Shown here piece by piece: positions 42,518-50,615 of a stretch of DNA of 64,000 bases. This DNA comes from Methylobacter sp. (GTDB lineage: Bacteria > Pseudomonadota > Gammaproteobacteria > Methylococcales > Methylomonadaceae), in NCBI GenBank assembly GCA_030653175.1, contig JAURZV010000054.1, positions 62,001 to 126,000 on the forward strand, written 5' to 3'. A program made the position numbers and the translations under genes. Every line of letters starts with the position of its first letter. Within the stretch, counting starts at the first letter, position 1. Below the pieces are notes generated by a model that saw only the letters and a list, made by a program, of their open reading frames with translations, was not told the origin of the DNA and searched no databases.

Positions 42518-43801
42518 TTAAACAACCTCGTTAGTTATTTTAATTTTCCCTGTGCCTATATCGTTAATCAGGGTAAGGCGCAGCTCTTTGAGCTTATCGA
42601 TTTGGCTGTTGATGGCGGCAACAATGCGGTCGATGTGGGCGGTTTTTTCGTCGAGGTAAGTGGCGATGGATTGTTGCTCTGAAAAAGGGGGCACAGGAAG
42701 TAATAATCGCTTTATTCGATCTACTGCCAATCCTGGTTGAGCGGCGGATACGGAATATTGATTAAGGTTCATCACTTTGAGCATTTCTCCATACCACTTC
42801 ATGTTGATGATGCGTTTTAGATATACAACGACCGCGTGTTCAGAAGCCCAAAACTTTCCAGAGGCATAATTGATATTCCCACATAAAGCTCCTTGTCGCC
42901 CTATTAAAATGTAGTCGCCATTATTTGTGTATTTTGAAAAATAACCTCGCAAGCCATTACCGCCATAAACGGGATATAGCCCTTCCTCTTCAATTTGTTC
43001 CGACACAATCGAATTGCCACTTTGAAGCATGGATAAATCTTTAACCCTCTTAATCTCCCAATGCGCCGGCACTTTGCCTATCCACTCAACCCCGCTGTCT
43101 TTCATAGCCACGGTTTTATCCAGCCCGCGAGTGACGGTTTCGTTGATCAGGGATTGTTTGAGCTTTCCGTACTGCGCCACCTTTTGGCTGAGCAGGTCTA
43201 TTTTTCGGTCAATCTGCGCGGTTTTGGTGTCGAGGTAGGCGGCGATGGCTTGTTGTTCTAATAATGGAGGAACTGGTGTTAATGAATCAGCTATTGCCGA
43301 CTGACCAAGCCCAACACGAGTAATGCCTTTTGCTGATATGACAAAACGAAACCCATAGCTTTTAGACTGAAAAAGTCTGAATAAATAAGCCCCCAAAAGT
43401 ACCTTATTTTTTGTTCTAAATTGCGCTAAATGGTAGCCGCAAAGAACTCCATCAAGAGACTCAGTTGCTAAAGCCGGTATAGCGATGTCATCGCAGGTTT
43501 CAGAGTCTTTAGTTATCAGTACGTCATTTTTTTTAATGGTAAATCGCTTAATTTCAGATGCGTCAGCAGTTGCCGACATAAAATTTAGTGATACGTTAAT
43601 AAATTCATTTTTATAAACATCAACGTAATTGCAAAGTTGAACAGGCGTTTCGTCTTCATGCGATTTTTTATCCACATTGCTATTTTGAATGTCGGATAGC
43701 TCTTTCAAGCGACGTACATCCCAATGCGCTGGCACATCTCCCAGCCACTCAACCCCGCTGTCCTTATAAGCCTCATAGCGATTTATACTCTGCAACTTCA
43801 T
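42518..43801 (-). CDS. hsdS: HsdS, type I restriction-modification specificity subunit
   Basis: 427 residues with two target-recognition domains, each followed by a conserved helix. TRD1 (YKDSGVEWLGDVPAHWDVRRL...) ends with LTPVPPLLEQQAIAAYLDTKTAQIDRKIDLL. TRD2 (MKDSGVEWIGKVPAHWEIKRV...) ends with LPVPPFSEQQSIATYLDEKTAHIDRIVAAI. These give a bipartite DNA target. Start ATG 43801 overlaps the YhcG gene's stop (ATGA). Confidence 0.95.
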   Translation of the reverse strand: MKLQSINRYEAYKDSGVEWLGDVPAHWDVRRLKELSDIQNSNVDKKSHEDETPVQLCNYVDVYKNEFINVSLNFMSATADASEIKRFTIKKNDVLITKDSETCDDIAIPALATESLDGVLCGYHLAQFRTKNKVLLGAYLFRLFQSKSYGFRFVISAKGITRVGLGQSAIADSLTPVPPLLEQQAIAAYLDTKTAQIDRKIDLLSQKVAQYGKLKQSLINETVTRGLDKTVAMKDSGVEWIGKVPAHWEIKRVKDLSMLQSGNSIVSEQIEEEGLYPVYGGNGLRGYFSKYTNNGDYILIGRQGALCGNINYASGKFWASEHAVVVYLKRIINMKWYGEMLKVMNLNQYSVSAAQPGLAVDRIKRLLLPVPPFSEQQSIATYLDEKTAHIDRIVAAINSQIDKLKELRLTLINDIGTGKIKITNEVV

Positions 43802-44808
43802 GACTGCATTTCCTGCGCTTCTATGCTCAGGGTATAAAGCTCATGCAGCTTGGCTTGTATCAGCTTTTTATCGGGTAATTGGGTTTGATATTGGGTAATC
43901 AGCGTGGGGGACAGTGTCCGACTGAGCGCGTACTCCACCACTTCATCATCTTTATCACTGCACAGCAGTACGCCTATACTGGGGTTTTCGTGCGGTTTTT
44001 TTACGTCGCGGTCTAATGCTTCTAAATAAAAGTTAAGCTGTCCGATATGCTCAGGTTCAAATTTGCCAATTTTAAGCTCGAACGCCACTAATGCAGATAA
44101 GCCGCGATGAAAAAACAATAAATCAATATAAAAATCTTGGTTGCCCACTTGCAAACGATATTCTTCGCCGATAAATATAAAATCGCGCCCAAGCTCTAAA
44201 ATAAATTGTTTCATGTTTTGCACGAGCGCGGCTTGCAAGTGCGTTTCGCTGTGTGTTTGCGGTAGCCCCAAAAATTCTAAAACGTAGTTATCTTTAAAAG
44301 TGTTATCTATGCGGGGGTGCAATTCTCTCAGCACTGCTGAGAGTTTTTGATTACCGATGATAGTCCGCTCAAAAATGCAAGCGTCAATTTGCCTTTCAAG
44401 CTCGCGTGATGAATACTTGTCTTGGATGGTTAAGTGTAAGTAAAACGCGCGTGCTTCGGCGGTTTTACAGCGCGAAAAGATAATTGTATTGTGCGTCCAT
44501 GGCAATTCTCTCACCAGTGGTGAGAGTTTTTCATCACCTTGATACGTTTCATAAAGCTGCTTCATGCGCCATAAGTTTTTATCACTAAAACCCTTGGCGG
44601 TCGGGTCATTATGGGCAATAAACTGCGCCAACTCACTCACCACACTTTTGCCCCATGCTTGCTCGCCCACCTTTTGACTGATGATGCCGCCAATGTGCCA
44701 ATACAACTCAATAAGTGCGGTGTTGACTTGGGCGTAGGCTTTTTGCCGCGCTTGTTGGATATGCGTTAATACGCGGGCAAAATCTTGAGCATATGCAATT
44801 TTATTCAT
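43798..44808 (-). CDS. YhcG/DUF1016 PD-(D/E)XK nuclease-fold protein, copy 1
   Basis: 336 residues of the YhcG (PDDEXK nuclease, DUF1016) family. The N-terminal domain has YWHIGGIISQKV...GKSVVSELAQFI and LSPLVRELPWTHNTIIF; the C-terminal nuclease core is DFYIDLLFFHRGLSALVAFELKIGKFEPEHIGQ (D...ExK). Such proteins often sit in type I RM loci; their role there is not established. It overlaps hsdS and the second YhcG gene by 4 bases each, so the four genes form one translational unit. Confidence 0.9.
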   Translation of the reverse strand: MNKIAYAQDFARVLTHIQQARQKAYAQVNTALIELYWHIGGIISQKVGEQAWGKSVVSELAQFIAHNDPTAKGFSDKNLWRMKQLYETYQGDEKLSPLVRELPWTHNTIIFSRCKTAEARAFYLHLTIQDKYSSRELERQIDACIFERTIIGNQKLSAVLRELHPRIDNTFKDNYVLEFLGLPQTHSETHLQAALVQNMKQFILELGRDFIFIGEEYRLQVGNQDFYIDLLFFHRGLSALVAFELKIGKFEPEHIGQLNFYLEALDRDVKKPHENPSIGVLLCSDKDDEVVEYALSRTLSPTLITQYQTQLPDKKLIQAKLHELYTLSIEAQEMQS

Positions 44809-45839
44809 GGCTGGCTTCCCTGATCCGCTTGATTTAAGGCAAACGCAATGCGGTCATTTTCCAGCAACTGTTTTAACTCCGCTTCAGTAGGTAAATACAA
44901 GCGGTATTGGCTGGCGTACATCTGCTCACTGTCATTGAGTATGGAATACTTAACGACTGTTTCCTCTTTGTCGGCACATAAAATAATACCGATCGTCGGG
45001 TTATCGCTAAGCTGTTTTTGCAAGTCATCAAACATACGGATATACATATCCATTTGCCCTATATCCTGATGTTTGAGTTTGCTGGTTTTAAGATCGAACA
45101 AAACAAAACATTTCAAAATGTAGTTGTAAAACACCAAGTCGATATAAAAATGCGAGGTTTCGGTACTGATGCGAAATTGCCGCCCAACAAACGAAAAGCC
45201 TTTGCCCAGCTCTAATAAAAAATGCTGCAAATGGTTGATGAGCGCGCTTTCTAAGGTTTTTTCGTGAATACTGTAGGGTTCTGCGATATTCAAAAACTCA
45301 AAGACATAGGGGTCTTTGATGAAGTCATGTATAGTTTGGGTGTTGGACTGGGCAGCGACTGCGTTGGACGCTTGCTGTGAAGACAATAAACGCTCGTAAT
45401 AGAGCGAGTTCAGGTTTCGCTCCAAAGTGCGGGAACTCCAGTTTTGCTCAGCACATTGGGTGATGTAATACGCTCTGGCCTGTGGATTTTCTACTCGCAT
45501 GATGAGACGATAATGCGTCCAGCTCAATTCACTACGCAGTGCGTAGCGAATTCCAGTCCCTTGAAATACCAGATAAAACTGCCTAAAGTTTCTAAGATTG
45601 GCAACTGAAAACCCTTTGCCAAACTCAGCCACCAAAGCTCTGGAAAGCATGTTTATCATGCCTTCGCCATACTGCGCTCGGGTTGCACCATTTTGCTCTT
45701 CTTCGACAATCCGTTTGCCCATCAACCAATACGCTTCGACCATGGCGAAATTAACCGCAGTTGCAGCTTTTTGCCTGGCAACCGCGAGTATGGTTTTTAT
45801 TTCTTCAATCAATGCCGTTGATGCGTTTGTCATCGTCAT
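44805..45839 (-). CDS. YhcG/DUF1016 PD-(D/E)XK nuclease-fold protein, copy 2
   Basis: 344 residues, divergent paralogue of the neighbour: MVEAYWLMGKRIVEEEQNG, GFSVANLRNFRQFYLVF, LRSELSWTHYRLIMRV, and the core HFYIDLVFYNYILKCFVLFDLKTSKLKHQDIGQ. Here the nuclease motif is D...DLK instead of ELK. A perfect 15-bp palindrome, CTACGCAGTGCGTAG (45532-45546), lies in the RYALRSELSW codons. Overlaps hsdM's stop by 4 bases. Confidence 0.9.
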   Translation of the reverse strand: MTMTNASTALIEEIKTILAVARQKAATAVNFAMVEAYWLMGKRIVEEEQNGATRAQYGEGMINMLSRALVAEFGKGFSVANLRNFRQFYLVFQGTGIRYALRSELSWTHYRLIMRVENPQARAYYITQCAEQNWSSRTLERNLNSLYYERLLSSQQASNAVAAQSNTQTIHDFIKDPYVFEFLNIAEPYSIHEKTLESALINHLQHFLLELGKGFSFVGRQFRISTETSHFYIDLVFYNYILKCFVLFDLKTSKLKHQDIGQMDMYIRMFDDLQKQLSDNPTIGIILCADKEETVVKYSILNDSEQMYASQYRLYLPTEAELKQLLENDRIAFALNQADQGSQP

Positions 45840-47965
45840 AACACCAATCCCGCTTCCAATGCTTTCAACTGCTGATCAAGCGCGTCGATTTCGTCCAGAA
45901 TCTCGCCCACTTCGCGCAGCCTTTCCGGCTTGTAAAAAACCTTATTGAAGTTGATTTCCACGCCTACTACGTTTTCCAGATAGGCAAACGGCTTGCTGAT
46001 GTATTTCGCCATAAAGACTTCGATGGCCGCTCGATTGGCGGCTTCATCTTTATGAAAAGGAATAATCTCGTAATCCTTCTGGTAATCGGGCGTGAGGTCG
46101 ACGCTGATTTCAATGCGCTCTACTTGAGTTTTGCCGGCTTTTTTAAAGGCGGATTTGACCACGATTTTGCCGCAGCCTAACCCTTCGACAGGCTCAGGGC
46201 GAACGGCTTGTTGAGTTTCCTTAATCAGGGTTTCTTGTTCATTATCAAAATAATATCGCCCTAGTCTGGTGGTGACGACCAGCGGTTGTTCTTTGTAATC
46301 CAGGCTGGCGATAAAGGGTTTGATGTCTCGCTCAAAGTATTCGGCAAGAGAGGCAGGGCTTGTTTTGAGCGCAGTCGAAGGATTTGCGTATTCGCCTTTT
46401 TGTTCGCCAACGTGCATGCCCACCCAACTGTTATCAACGCTGGTTATGACAAATTCGGTTATTTCACGCTCGCCGTTAGTCAAGCTTAAAGGCGTGAGTT
46501 TTTCGCTGGTTTTACTTATCTGTAACTTCGCTGCAAAACTGTTGCCGTGTTCATCCACGTTGGTGAGCATGATGGCTTGTTTGTTGAAGTAGAAAAACTC
46601 TTTATCAAACACTTTGGCGTAATCGGTATCCTGGAATGCTGTGAGCGTGGCGACGATTTCCAGGCGGTTGGCTTCATCGACTTCTTTACGCTTGGAACCT
46701 TTGCTCTTTTTCAGCGGCTTGAATTTGTCGCCGGCGTTAATCAGCATCACTTTGTCTTTGTGGTGCGGCTGTTTGTTTTTATTCAGTACCCACAAATAGG
46801 TGTAAATGCCGGTATTAAAGAATTCATCGGTCGGCAGTTGAATCACCGCTTCGACAACGTCGCTGTCCAACATCCATTTGCGGATATTGCTTTCACTCGA
46901 TCCTGCATCGCCGCTAAACAGCGTCGAACCGTTGTGTACCACGACGCCCATGCCGACGCTGTCGAGCTTGGAGATGAGGTGCTGCATAAACAGCAGCTGC
47001 CCGTCCGAGATAGAGGGCATGAATTTAAAACGTCCGGTTTTGTCGTTGATGATGTCTTTATCGTAGCCTTTCCAGCTCACGCCATAGGGCGGATTGGCAA
47101 TGACTACATCAAATTCGTCGTTATAAAACTTGTCTTCCACCAGGGTGTTGCCGTGTTCGATTTTGGAATCGGGGCGAAAGCGGCTTTCAATCTTGGCCAG
47201 CGCGTAGAGCGCGTCGTTCCAGTCTTGACCGAAGGTTTGGGTCAGGCGTTTGAATTTTTGGTTAATACGGTCTTCCACCCCAAACAACAGGTTGCCACCG
47301 CCGCAGGTGCAGTCGTAAATTTTGAGCAGGGTGTCGGATTCTTCAATCTTGGAGGCAATGATTTCGGCAATCAGCGCGATCACATCGTCGGGCGTGTATT
47401 GCTCCCCCGCCGTTTCGGCAGAAATATCCGCCCATTTGCGTTTGATGTGCTCTTCCAGCGTGGTGATTTCGGAGTTGTTGAACGGTTTAAGGTCAATCTC
47501 CGCCCATAACTTGGTGTAGCCTAACAAGACTTTTTTGGCTTTGAGCTTGTTGATCACGCCTTTGATGTCGAGGAATTTCTCGCCGTCGGTCGCGTCCACG
47601 CCGAGCAGGTCTTTGGTCTCGCCATCGAAGCCCTTGATGTAGGCGTCAAAGTCTATATCAAACGATTTGTCGTTTTTGCAGATGTCGGTTAACGACTGGC
47701 CTTTTTCAAAAATGAAAATGTTATAGCCCTGACCTTGATCTTTAATCATATCGTAAAGATCGTCTTTGGCGATGTTGGCAAAGGCTTTTTCACCAATTTC
47801 GGCCTTGAGACTGTCAAACATTCTGACAAGGCGACTTTCAATCATTGCCAAGGCAAAAAACGGCATCATGAATGACGGCCATTCAGATTCTTTAATGCCG
47901 CAGCCGCGAAGTAGATCGGCAGTTGCCCAGATTTTTGATTCGTATTGGAGGATGTTGTTATTCAT
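45836..47965 (-). CDS. hsdM: HsdM, type I restriction-modification N6-adenine methyltransferase
   Basis: DNA methylase subunit (709 aa). Motifs: GEQYTPDDVIALI, the SAM motif YDCTCGGGNLLFG, and the catalytic NPPY in VVIANPPYGVSWKGYD; FNTGIYTYLWVLNKNK follows. In the C-terminal third two segments are encoded by interspersed repeats and read in frame: AVRPEPVEGL (46181-46210) and PSTALKTSPASL (46349-46383). First gene of the hsdM-yhcG-yhcG-hsdS unit. Confidence 0.95.
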   Translation of the reverse strand: MNNNILQYESKIWATADLLRGCGIKESEWPSFMMPFFALAMIESRLVRMFDSLKAEIGEKAFANIAKDDLYDMIKDQGQGYNIFIFEKGQSLTDICKNDKSFDIDFDAYIKGFDGETKDLLGVDATDGEKFLDIKGVINKLKAKKVLLGYTKLWAEIDLKPFNNSEITTLEEHIKRKWADISAETAGEQYTPDDVIALIAEIIASKIEESDTLLKIYDCTCGGGNLLFGVEDRINQKFKRLTQTFGQDWNDALYALAKIESRFRPDSKIEHGNTLVEDKFYNDEFDVVIANPPYGVSWKGYDKDIINDKTGRFKFMPSISDGQLLFMQHLISKLDSVGMGVVVHNGSTLFSGDAGSSESNIRKWMLDSDVVEAVIQLPTDEFFNTGIYTYLWVLNKNKQPHHKDKVMLINAGDKFKPLKKSKGSKRKEVDEANRLEIVATLTAFQDTDYAKVFDKEFFYFNKQAIMLTNVDEHGNSFAAKLQISKTSEKLTPLSLTNGEREITEFVITSVDNSWVGMHVGEQKGEYANPSTALKTSPASLAEYFERDIKPFIASLDYKEQPLVVTTRLGRYYFDNEQETLIKETQQAVRPEPVEGLGCGKIVVKSAFKKAGKTQVERIEISVDLTPDYQKDYEIIPFHKDEAANRAAIEVFMAKYISKPFAYLENVVGVEINFNKVFYKPERLREVGEILDEIDALDQQLKALEAGLVL
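46181..46210. repeat. CCCTTCGACAGGCTCAGGGC repeat in hsdM
   Basis: CCCTTCGACAGGCTCAGGGC then GAACGGC. This common interspersed palindrome is often seen translated as RPEPVEG; here it is in frame in hsdM. Confidence 0.8.
46349..46383. repeat. second CTTCGAC-type repeat in hsdM
   Basis: AGAGGCAGGGCTTGTTTTGA then GCGCAGTCGAAGG. It resembles the opposite arm of the same repeat family, 140 bases from the first copy. Confidence 0.6.
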
Positions 47966-48208
47966 TACTGTGTTTGTCTGTCCTTGGTTCTATTTTCCTA
48001 AAATTTTAATACTCAACCAACCGTACCATCTCCTTACTATCCGTTGGTGTAAGAAGCCAATAATTTTTTGGTGAAGTTATACAGATTATTGCACGACATG
48101 ACTACCGATCTTCATGCATGCGCCATAGCTGTAACATATAGATATGTGCCACGGTTCTTGAAAATGGCCACAAAAGCGACTGGTTAATTCGAATTAAATC
48201 CGCCAATC
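47966..48208. other. intergenic upstream of hsdM
   Basis: 243 bases, AT-rich, no gene recognised. It should hold the hsdM promoter and the 3' end of the TrkA gene. Confidence 0.4.
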
Positions 48209-48901
48209 TCAACATTGCTCGACCTCTTTTTTAAACGCTTTTATTTCCCTTGCAGGCCCCATCACCACCAGCACATCGCCCGCATTCAGGCAGTGCTCTT
48301 TCTCTCCGATTGCAAAATGCAATTGATCGCCTAATTCCCTATCGACAACGCCGATCAGAATCAGGTTATGCTTTTGATTCAGCTTTAAGTCGCTGGTTTT
48401 GGTGTTTTCCAGACAGGATCCTTTAGGGATTTCTATTTGCGCCATGTTTAAGTCATACCGACCGAAAACAGTATGATCCAGAATATTGGTAATATCCGGT
48501 TTGGTTAACATTTCGTGGGTTTTCCTGCCGCAAATTTCATAGGGATCGATGATTTTATTAGCGCCTGCGGCCAATAATTTTTCGGCTGATTCCGGGTCGT
48601 CCACGATAGCGACAATGGTAATATCTTTATCAATCGCCCGCGCCGAAATAGTTAAAAACACATTGTCGAAATCCCTGGGATAAAAACAAAAAAGGGTATC
48701 GACATCAGTGCCTATGCCTATCGATCTAAGCGCATCGTCATTGCGAAAATCAATGACTTTGGCGTCAAAGCCTTTTTCTGCAACCAGCGCGGCTTCGGCA
48801 TCGTCTTTCCCGATAAAAACAATGCTGCATTGCTCCTGATTCAATCGGCTCATCGCTTCCAAAGACATCACGCTGTAACCGAATACGGCAATGCGCTTCA
48901 T
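48209..48901 (-). CDS. TrkA-type NAD-binding and TrkA-C (RCK) regulatory protein
   Basis: 230 residues: a Rossmann TrkA-N domain (KRIAVFGYSVMSLEAMSRL, IFIGKDDAEAALVAEKGFDAKVIDF) and a TrkA-C domain near 150-230 (FGRYDLNMAQIEIPKGSC...GDVLVVMGPAREIKAFKKEV). These cytosolic RCK units gate potassium channels by binding nucleotides. It overlaps the channel gene's stop by 4 bases, so the two are made together. The nucleotide-binding glycine motif is GYSVMS rather than GxGxxG, so binding may be altered. Confidence 0.88.
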   Translation of the reverse strand: MKRIAVFGYSVMSLEAMSRLNQEQCSIVFIGKDDAEAALVAEKGFDAKVIDFRNDDALRSIGIGTDVDTLFCFYPRDFDNVFLTISARAIDKDITIVAIVDDPESAEKLLAAGANKIIDPYEICGRKTHEMLTKPDITNILDHTVFGRYDLNMAQIEIPKGSCLENTKTSDLKLNQKHNLILIGVVDRELGDQLHFAIGEKEHCLNAGDVLVVMGPAREIKAFKKEVEQC

Positions 48902-50502
48902 CGTTTTCTCCTGCTTTTTAACCGGCTTTTTTCAATCTGATCGCGAAAATAGTCGATAGCGTATTCCCTGCCCATAACGACCAGCAAGTCGCCCTCCCGT
49001 AATACAAAGTATGACTCCGGATTAAAATAAAAATGCTGATTTTTTATCGGATAACTGTTCTTATGTTTTTGATGCACCGGATTGGCGCTGATAATACCCA
49101 GCAACATTAGTTTCCTTTGTTCAAAGTCTATATCGGCGATACTCATCCCCTCGATGAATGAACCGGAATGCGCGCATAATGTTTCCATGATGATGTGGCT
49201 TTCCTCGCGGATGATGCCCAAAATCGCCTCAAAAGCCACCGGCTGGCCGATGTATTCGGCGACCACCATCCCGGCTATTTCAAACGGCTGAATAACATTG
49301 CTGGCGCCGGCCTGATAGAGTTTTTTTACGTTATCCTGATTGTTCGCACGGGAAATAATCCGGATATCCGGGTTTAAATGTCGGCTGGTCAGCGTGATAT
49401 AAACATTGATCACATCATCGCCGGTCGTACAAATAACCGCCGTTGCGCCGTTATTGATACCCGCATTCCGGATCACGCCGTTTTTGCTGGCATCCTCATG
49501 AATAACCAGATAACCCAGCCGCTTTGCTTTCAAGACGTTAGATTCTTTGGTATCAATGATAACAAAATGCTGCTTGTCTTTTTCAAGTTGCTTGGCGATA
49601 TGCTGCCCTACCCGGCCAAAACCGCAAATGATAATAAAGCTATTAAACCGGTTCAGTTCGGCATAGGTACTGCTCTCGCGCAATTCGTCCATTTCCTCAT
49701 TAAATGCCGCAACAATGATGGAAATAAGAAAAGACAAGACGCCCAGGCCAATCAGAATCAATGCCATCGCCACTATGCGTCCGCCGGTTGTCTGCGGTGT
49801 TATATCGCCATAACCGACGGTTGCAACAGTGACGATCGCCCAGTAAAAAGCATCGAACAAGTTTTTAACCTGGCCGCCATTAGCGGGTTTTTCAAATAAA
49901 TAAATGCCGGTAGTGGCTACAAATACCAGAAAGCCCAGAAAAATCCCCAACGTAACGAGTTCAAAACGCCTGCTGGCTAAGACGTTGGCAAATAGTTTGA
50001 TGCTATTAAAATAGCGGAACAGCTTGAACAGCCGAAAGATAAGGAAAACTCTTAATATCCTTAACGGCCTGTAACTGGGCAAAATAGCGAGTAAATCAAT
50101 CAATGCCAACGGGGTAAAAACATACTTTACTTTCTTGGCAAGGATGATTCCGGCAACCTTGCCAAGACGAAAAGGGACATTCAAATATTCGGCCTTTTCA
50201 TAATGCTCAAGAATGATTTTATGATTGTCGCTGTACAACCAGCCCCGCAACAGGTACTCAACGATAAACAGGCTGATTACGCAGTGCTCGAACAGTATCT
50301 CGCTTTCGCTCAATTTATTATCCACCTCGTAAATCAGCAGGAAAACACTGAGCATCACCAGGCAAATCATGAAAATATCAAAATATGATTTAAGCCTGCT
50401 GTTGGGATTCTCCAACAGATTATAGAAAAACAGCTTGGCGCGTTGATAACGCTGTGATGTTTTCAGGAAGTAAGCGAAATAAACAATCAGTCGTGTCAAC
50501 AT
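48898..50502 (-). CDS. six-helix potassium-type ion channel with TrkA-N/TrkA-C domains
   Basis: 534 residues. The membrane part has an S4-like arginine-rich helix (LRILRVFLIFRLFKLFRYF, about 148-165) and a pore with the potassium filter TVGYGD (228-233, in VATVGYGDITPQTTGGR). The cytosolic part has TrkA-N from about 292 (FIIICGFGRVGQHIAKQLE, full GxGxxG) and TrkA-C ending LREGDLLVVMGREYAIDYF. Kch/VIC-type K+ channel. A 5' fragment of a second copy lies at 37840-37899. Overlaps the downstream RCK gene. Confidence 0.92.
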   Translation of the reverse strand: MLTRLIVYFAYFLKTSQRYQRAKLFFYNLLENPNSRLKSYFDIFMICLVMLSVFLLIYEVDNKLSESEILFEHCVISLFIVEYLLRGWLYSDNHKIILEHYEKAEYLNVPFRLGKVAGIILAKKVKYVFTPLALIDLLAILPSYRPLRILRVFLIFRLFKLFRYFNSIKLFANVLASRRFELVTLGIFLGFLVFVATTGIYLFEKPANGGQVKNLFDAFYWAIVTVATVGYGDITPQTTGGRIVAMALILIGLGVLSFLISIIVAAFNEEMDELRESSTYAELNRFNSFIIICGFGRVGQHIAKQLEKDKQHFVIIDTKESNVLKAKRLGYLVIHEDASKNGVIRNAGINNGATAVICTTGDDVINVYITLTSRHLNPDIRIISRANNQDNVKKLYQAGASNVIQPFEIAGMVVAEYIGQPVAFEAILGIIREESHIIMETLCAHSGSFIEGMSIADIDFEQRKLMLLGIISANPVHQKHKNSYPIKNQHFYFNPESYFVLREGDLLVVMGREYAIDYFRDQIEKSRLKSRRKR

Positions 50503-50615
50503 ACTGCTGCCTGCAAGTCTTCTTTAATGATTAGCGCTTGGGTGGCGGGATTGGCTTCCTTGTAGCCCAAACCATCCCGAAAGAATGGCATATCTTGCCG
50601 ATGTAATTCATTCAT
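50496..50615 (-). pseudogene. 5' remnant of hsdR
   Basis: The minus strand reads MNELHRQDMPFFRDGLGYKE then ANPATQALIIKEDLQAAVC-stop, against MNELHLQDKFLIPFFREGLG then YKEVKANTVTQALIIEEDLQ in the intact hsdR. Two small in-frame deletions, then the frame stops inside the channel gene's start. It overlaps the AlbA_2 gene's 3' end exactly as intact hsdR overlaps the pseudogene copy. Confidence 0.9.

Noticed and set aside
44321-44532. Two near-identical palindromic stretches (CTCTCAGCACTGCTGAGAG and CTCTCACCAGTGGTGAGAG) in the first yhcG gene, suspected as repeat insertions.
   Set aside because: They encode LSAVLREL and LSPLVREL, motifs I know from many YhcG homologues at the same places, so they are probably ordinary coding sequence with similar codons.
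37840-50502. Defence region as an integrated element bounded by att sites.
   Set aside because: The boundary repeats are coding fragments of hsdR, AlbA_2 and channel genes, not tRNA ends, and there is no integrase or transposase in the window.
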